A stretch of DNA of 64,000 nucleotides from Hyphomicrobium sp. (lineage in GTDB: Bacteria; Pseudomonadota; Alphaproteobacteria; Rhizobiales; Hyphomicrobiaceae), in the NCBI GenBank assembly GCA_022844105.1, contig JALHMJ010000014.1, forward strand, positions 1-64,000, in the 5' to 3' direction. Position numbers and translations under genes: made by a program. The notes below the pieces were generated by a model. It was not told the origin of the DNA. It saw only the letters and a program-made list of their open reading frames with translations, and ran no database searches. This document shows, piece after piece, positions 63,863 through 64,000 of this stretch. Numbering within the stretch: position 1 is the stretch's first letter; each line of letters begins with the position of its first letter.

Positions 63863-64000
63863 TTATCCGGCTGGCTGCTCCACCAGCGCACGCCATTCAC
63901 CGCTCGCGCGGTTATAAACGATGACTTCACCCGTCTCCATTTCGTAGAGCCAGCCGTGAATGCCGACGCGGCCCTCCTCTACACCTTTGCGCACGATGTC
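63863..64000 (-). CDS. Beta-carbonic anhydrase, C-terminal fragment
   Basis: Only the last 45 codons lie in the window (the gene runs off the right edge). The visible part contains IVRKGVEEGRVGIHGWLYEM and ends EQPAG. The HGWLYEMETGEV pattern matches the C-terminal end of beta-class carbonic anhydrases, which hydrate CO2 to bicarbonate. The active-site cysteines and histidine are upstream, outside the window, so activity cannot be judged. Confidence 0.75.
   Translation of the reverse strand, partial: DIVRKGVEEGRVGIHGWLYEMETGEVIVYNRASGEWRALVEQPAG

Noticed and set aside
63640-63930. Minus-strand frame of 96 codons upstream of tolQ
   Set aside because: It overlaps the carbonic-anhydrase-like gene in another frame and lies in what should be the tol promoter region.
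1-64000. CRISPR arrays and insertion sequences
   Set aside because: No regularly spaced repeats and no transposase gene with terminal inverted repeats were seen.

Overview
The window looks like a high-GC alphaproteobacterial chromosome, most likely order Hyphomicrobiales (Rhizobiales). The evidence is the tolQ-tolR-tolA-tolB-pal-cpoB-tilS-ftsH-folP-glmM gene order, KdsD and MuiA family proteins, typical rhizobial-type outer-membrane proteins and a DUF3489/DUF2924/large serine recombinase cassette. The assignment is inferred from gene content; no rRNA or other decisive marker is present.

Positions 1 to about 30,400 form the right-hand part of an integrated accessory element with a dense defence cargo; its left end lies outside the window. 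From left to right it holds two small unknown genes, a secreted DUF4424/YARHG protein and three unknown leftward genes, one HEPN-like. Next come a ParB-domain DNA methyltransferase with two DUF5681 proteins (4202-6431), a divergent nuclease-like DUF6998-type gene and a small gene behind a very strong RNA hairpin (7243-7315). A DISARM locus follows: drmD, drmMI, a HEPN-like gene, an XRE/ImmA regulator-protease, a PIN-domain protein, drmA, drmB and a second HEPN-like protein (8060-24234). A leftward three-gene ABC-three-component (ABC-3C) system (24447-27423) comes next, and then DUF3489, DUF2924 and the large serine recombinase that probably moves the element (27963-30401). No drmC (phospholipase D) gene is seen in the DISARM locus.

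Two tRNA genes, Gln(TTG) and Pro(CGG), mark the return to the chromosome at 30,581-31,008. From there to about 48 kb lie mostly ordinary genes: an MBL-fold hydrolase, a DUF1499 protein, an unusual stand-alone asparagine-synthase-like domain, a CHAD protein, ferrochelatase (hemH), an SPFH/NfeD membrane pair, KdsD, three predicted outer-membrane barrels, MuiA and SerC.

From 48 kb to the end runs the envelope block: glmM, folP, ftsH, tilS, cpoB, an extra OmpA-domain protein, pal, tolB, tolA, tolR and tolQ, all leftward. A rightward orphan ParA-like pair sits between glmM and folP. Two tandem genes for 40- and 44-residue lipoproteins sit between pal and tolB. The window closes inside a carbonic-anhydrase-like gene.

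The main points of interest are the DISARM variant (no drmC, HEPN-like and PIN/ImmA proteins added), its pairing with a nuclease-bearing ABC-3C system, the uncharacterised methyltransferase/DUF5681 module, the structured leader at 7.25 kb and the twin micro-lipoproteins.
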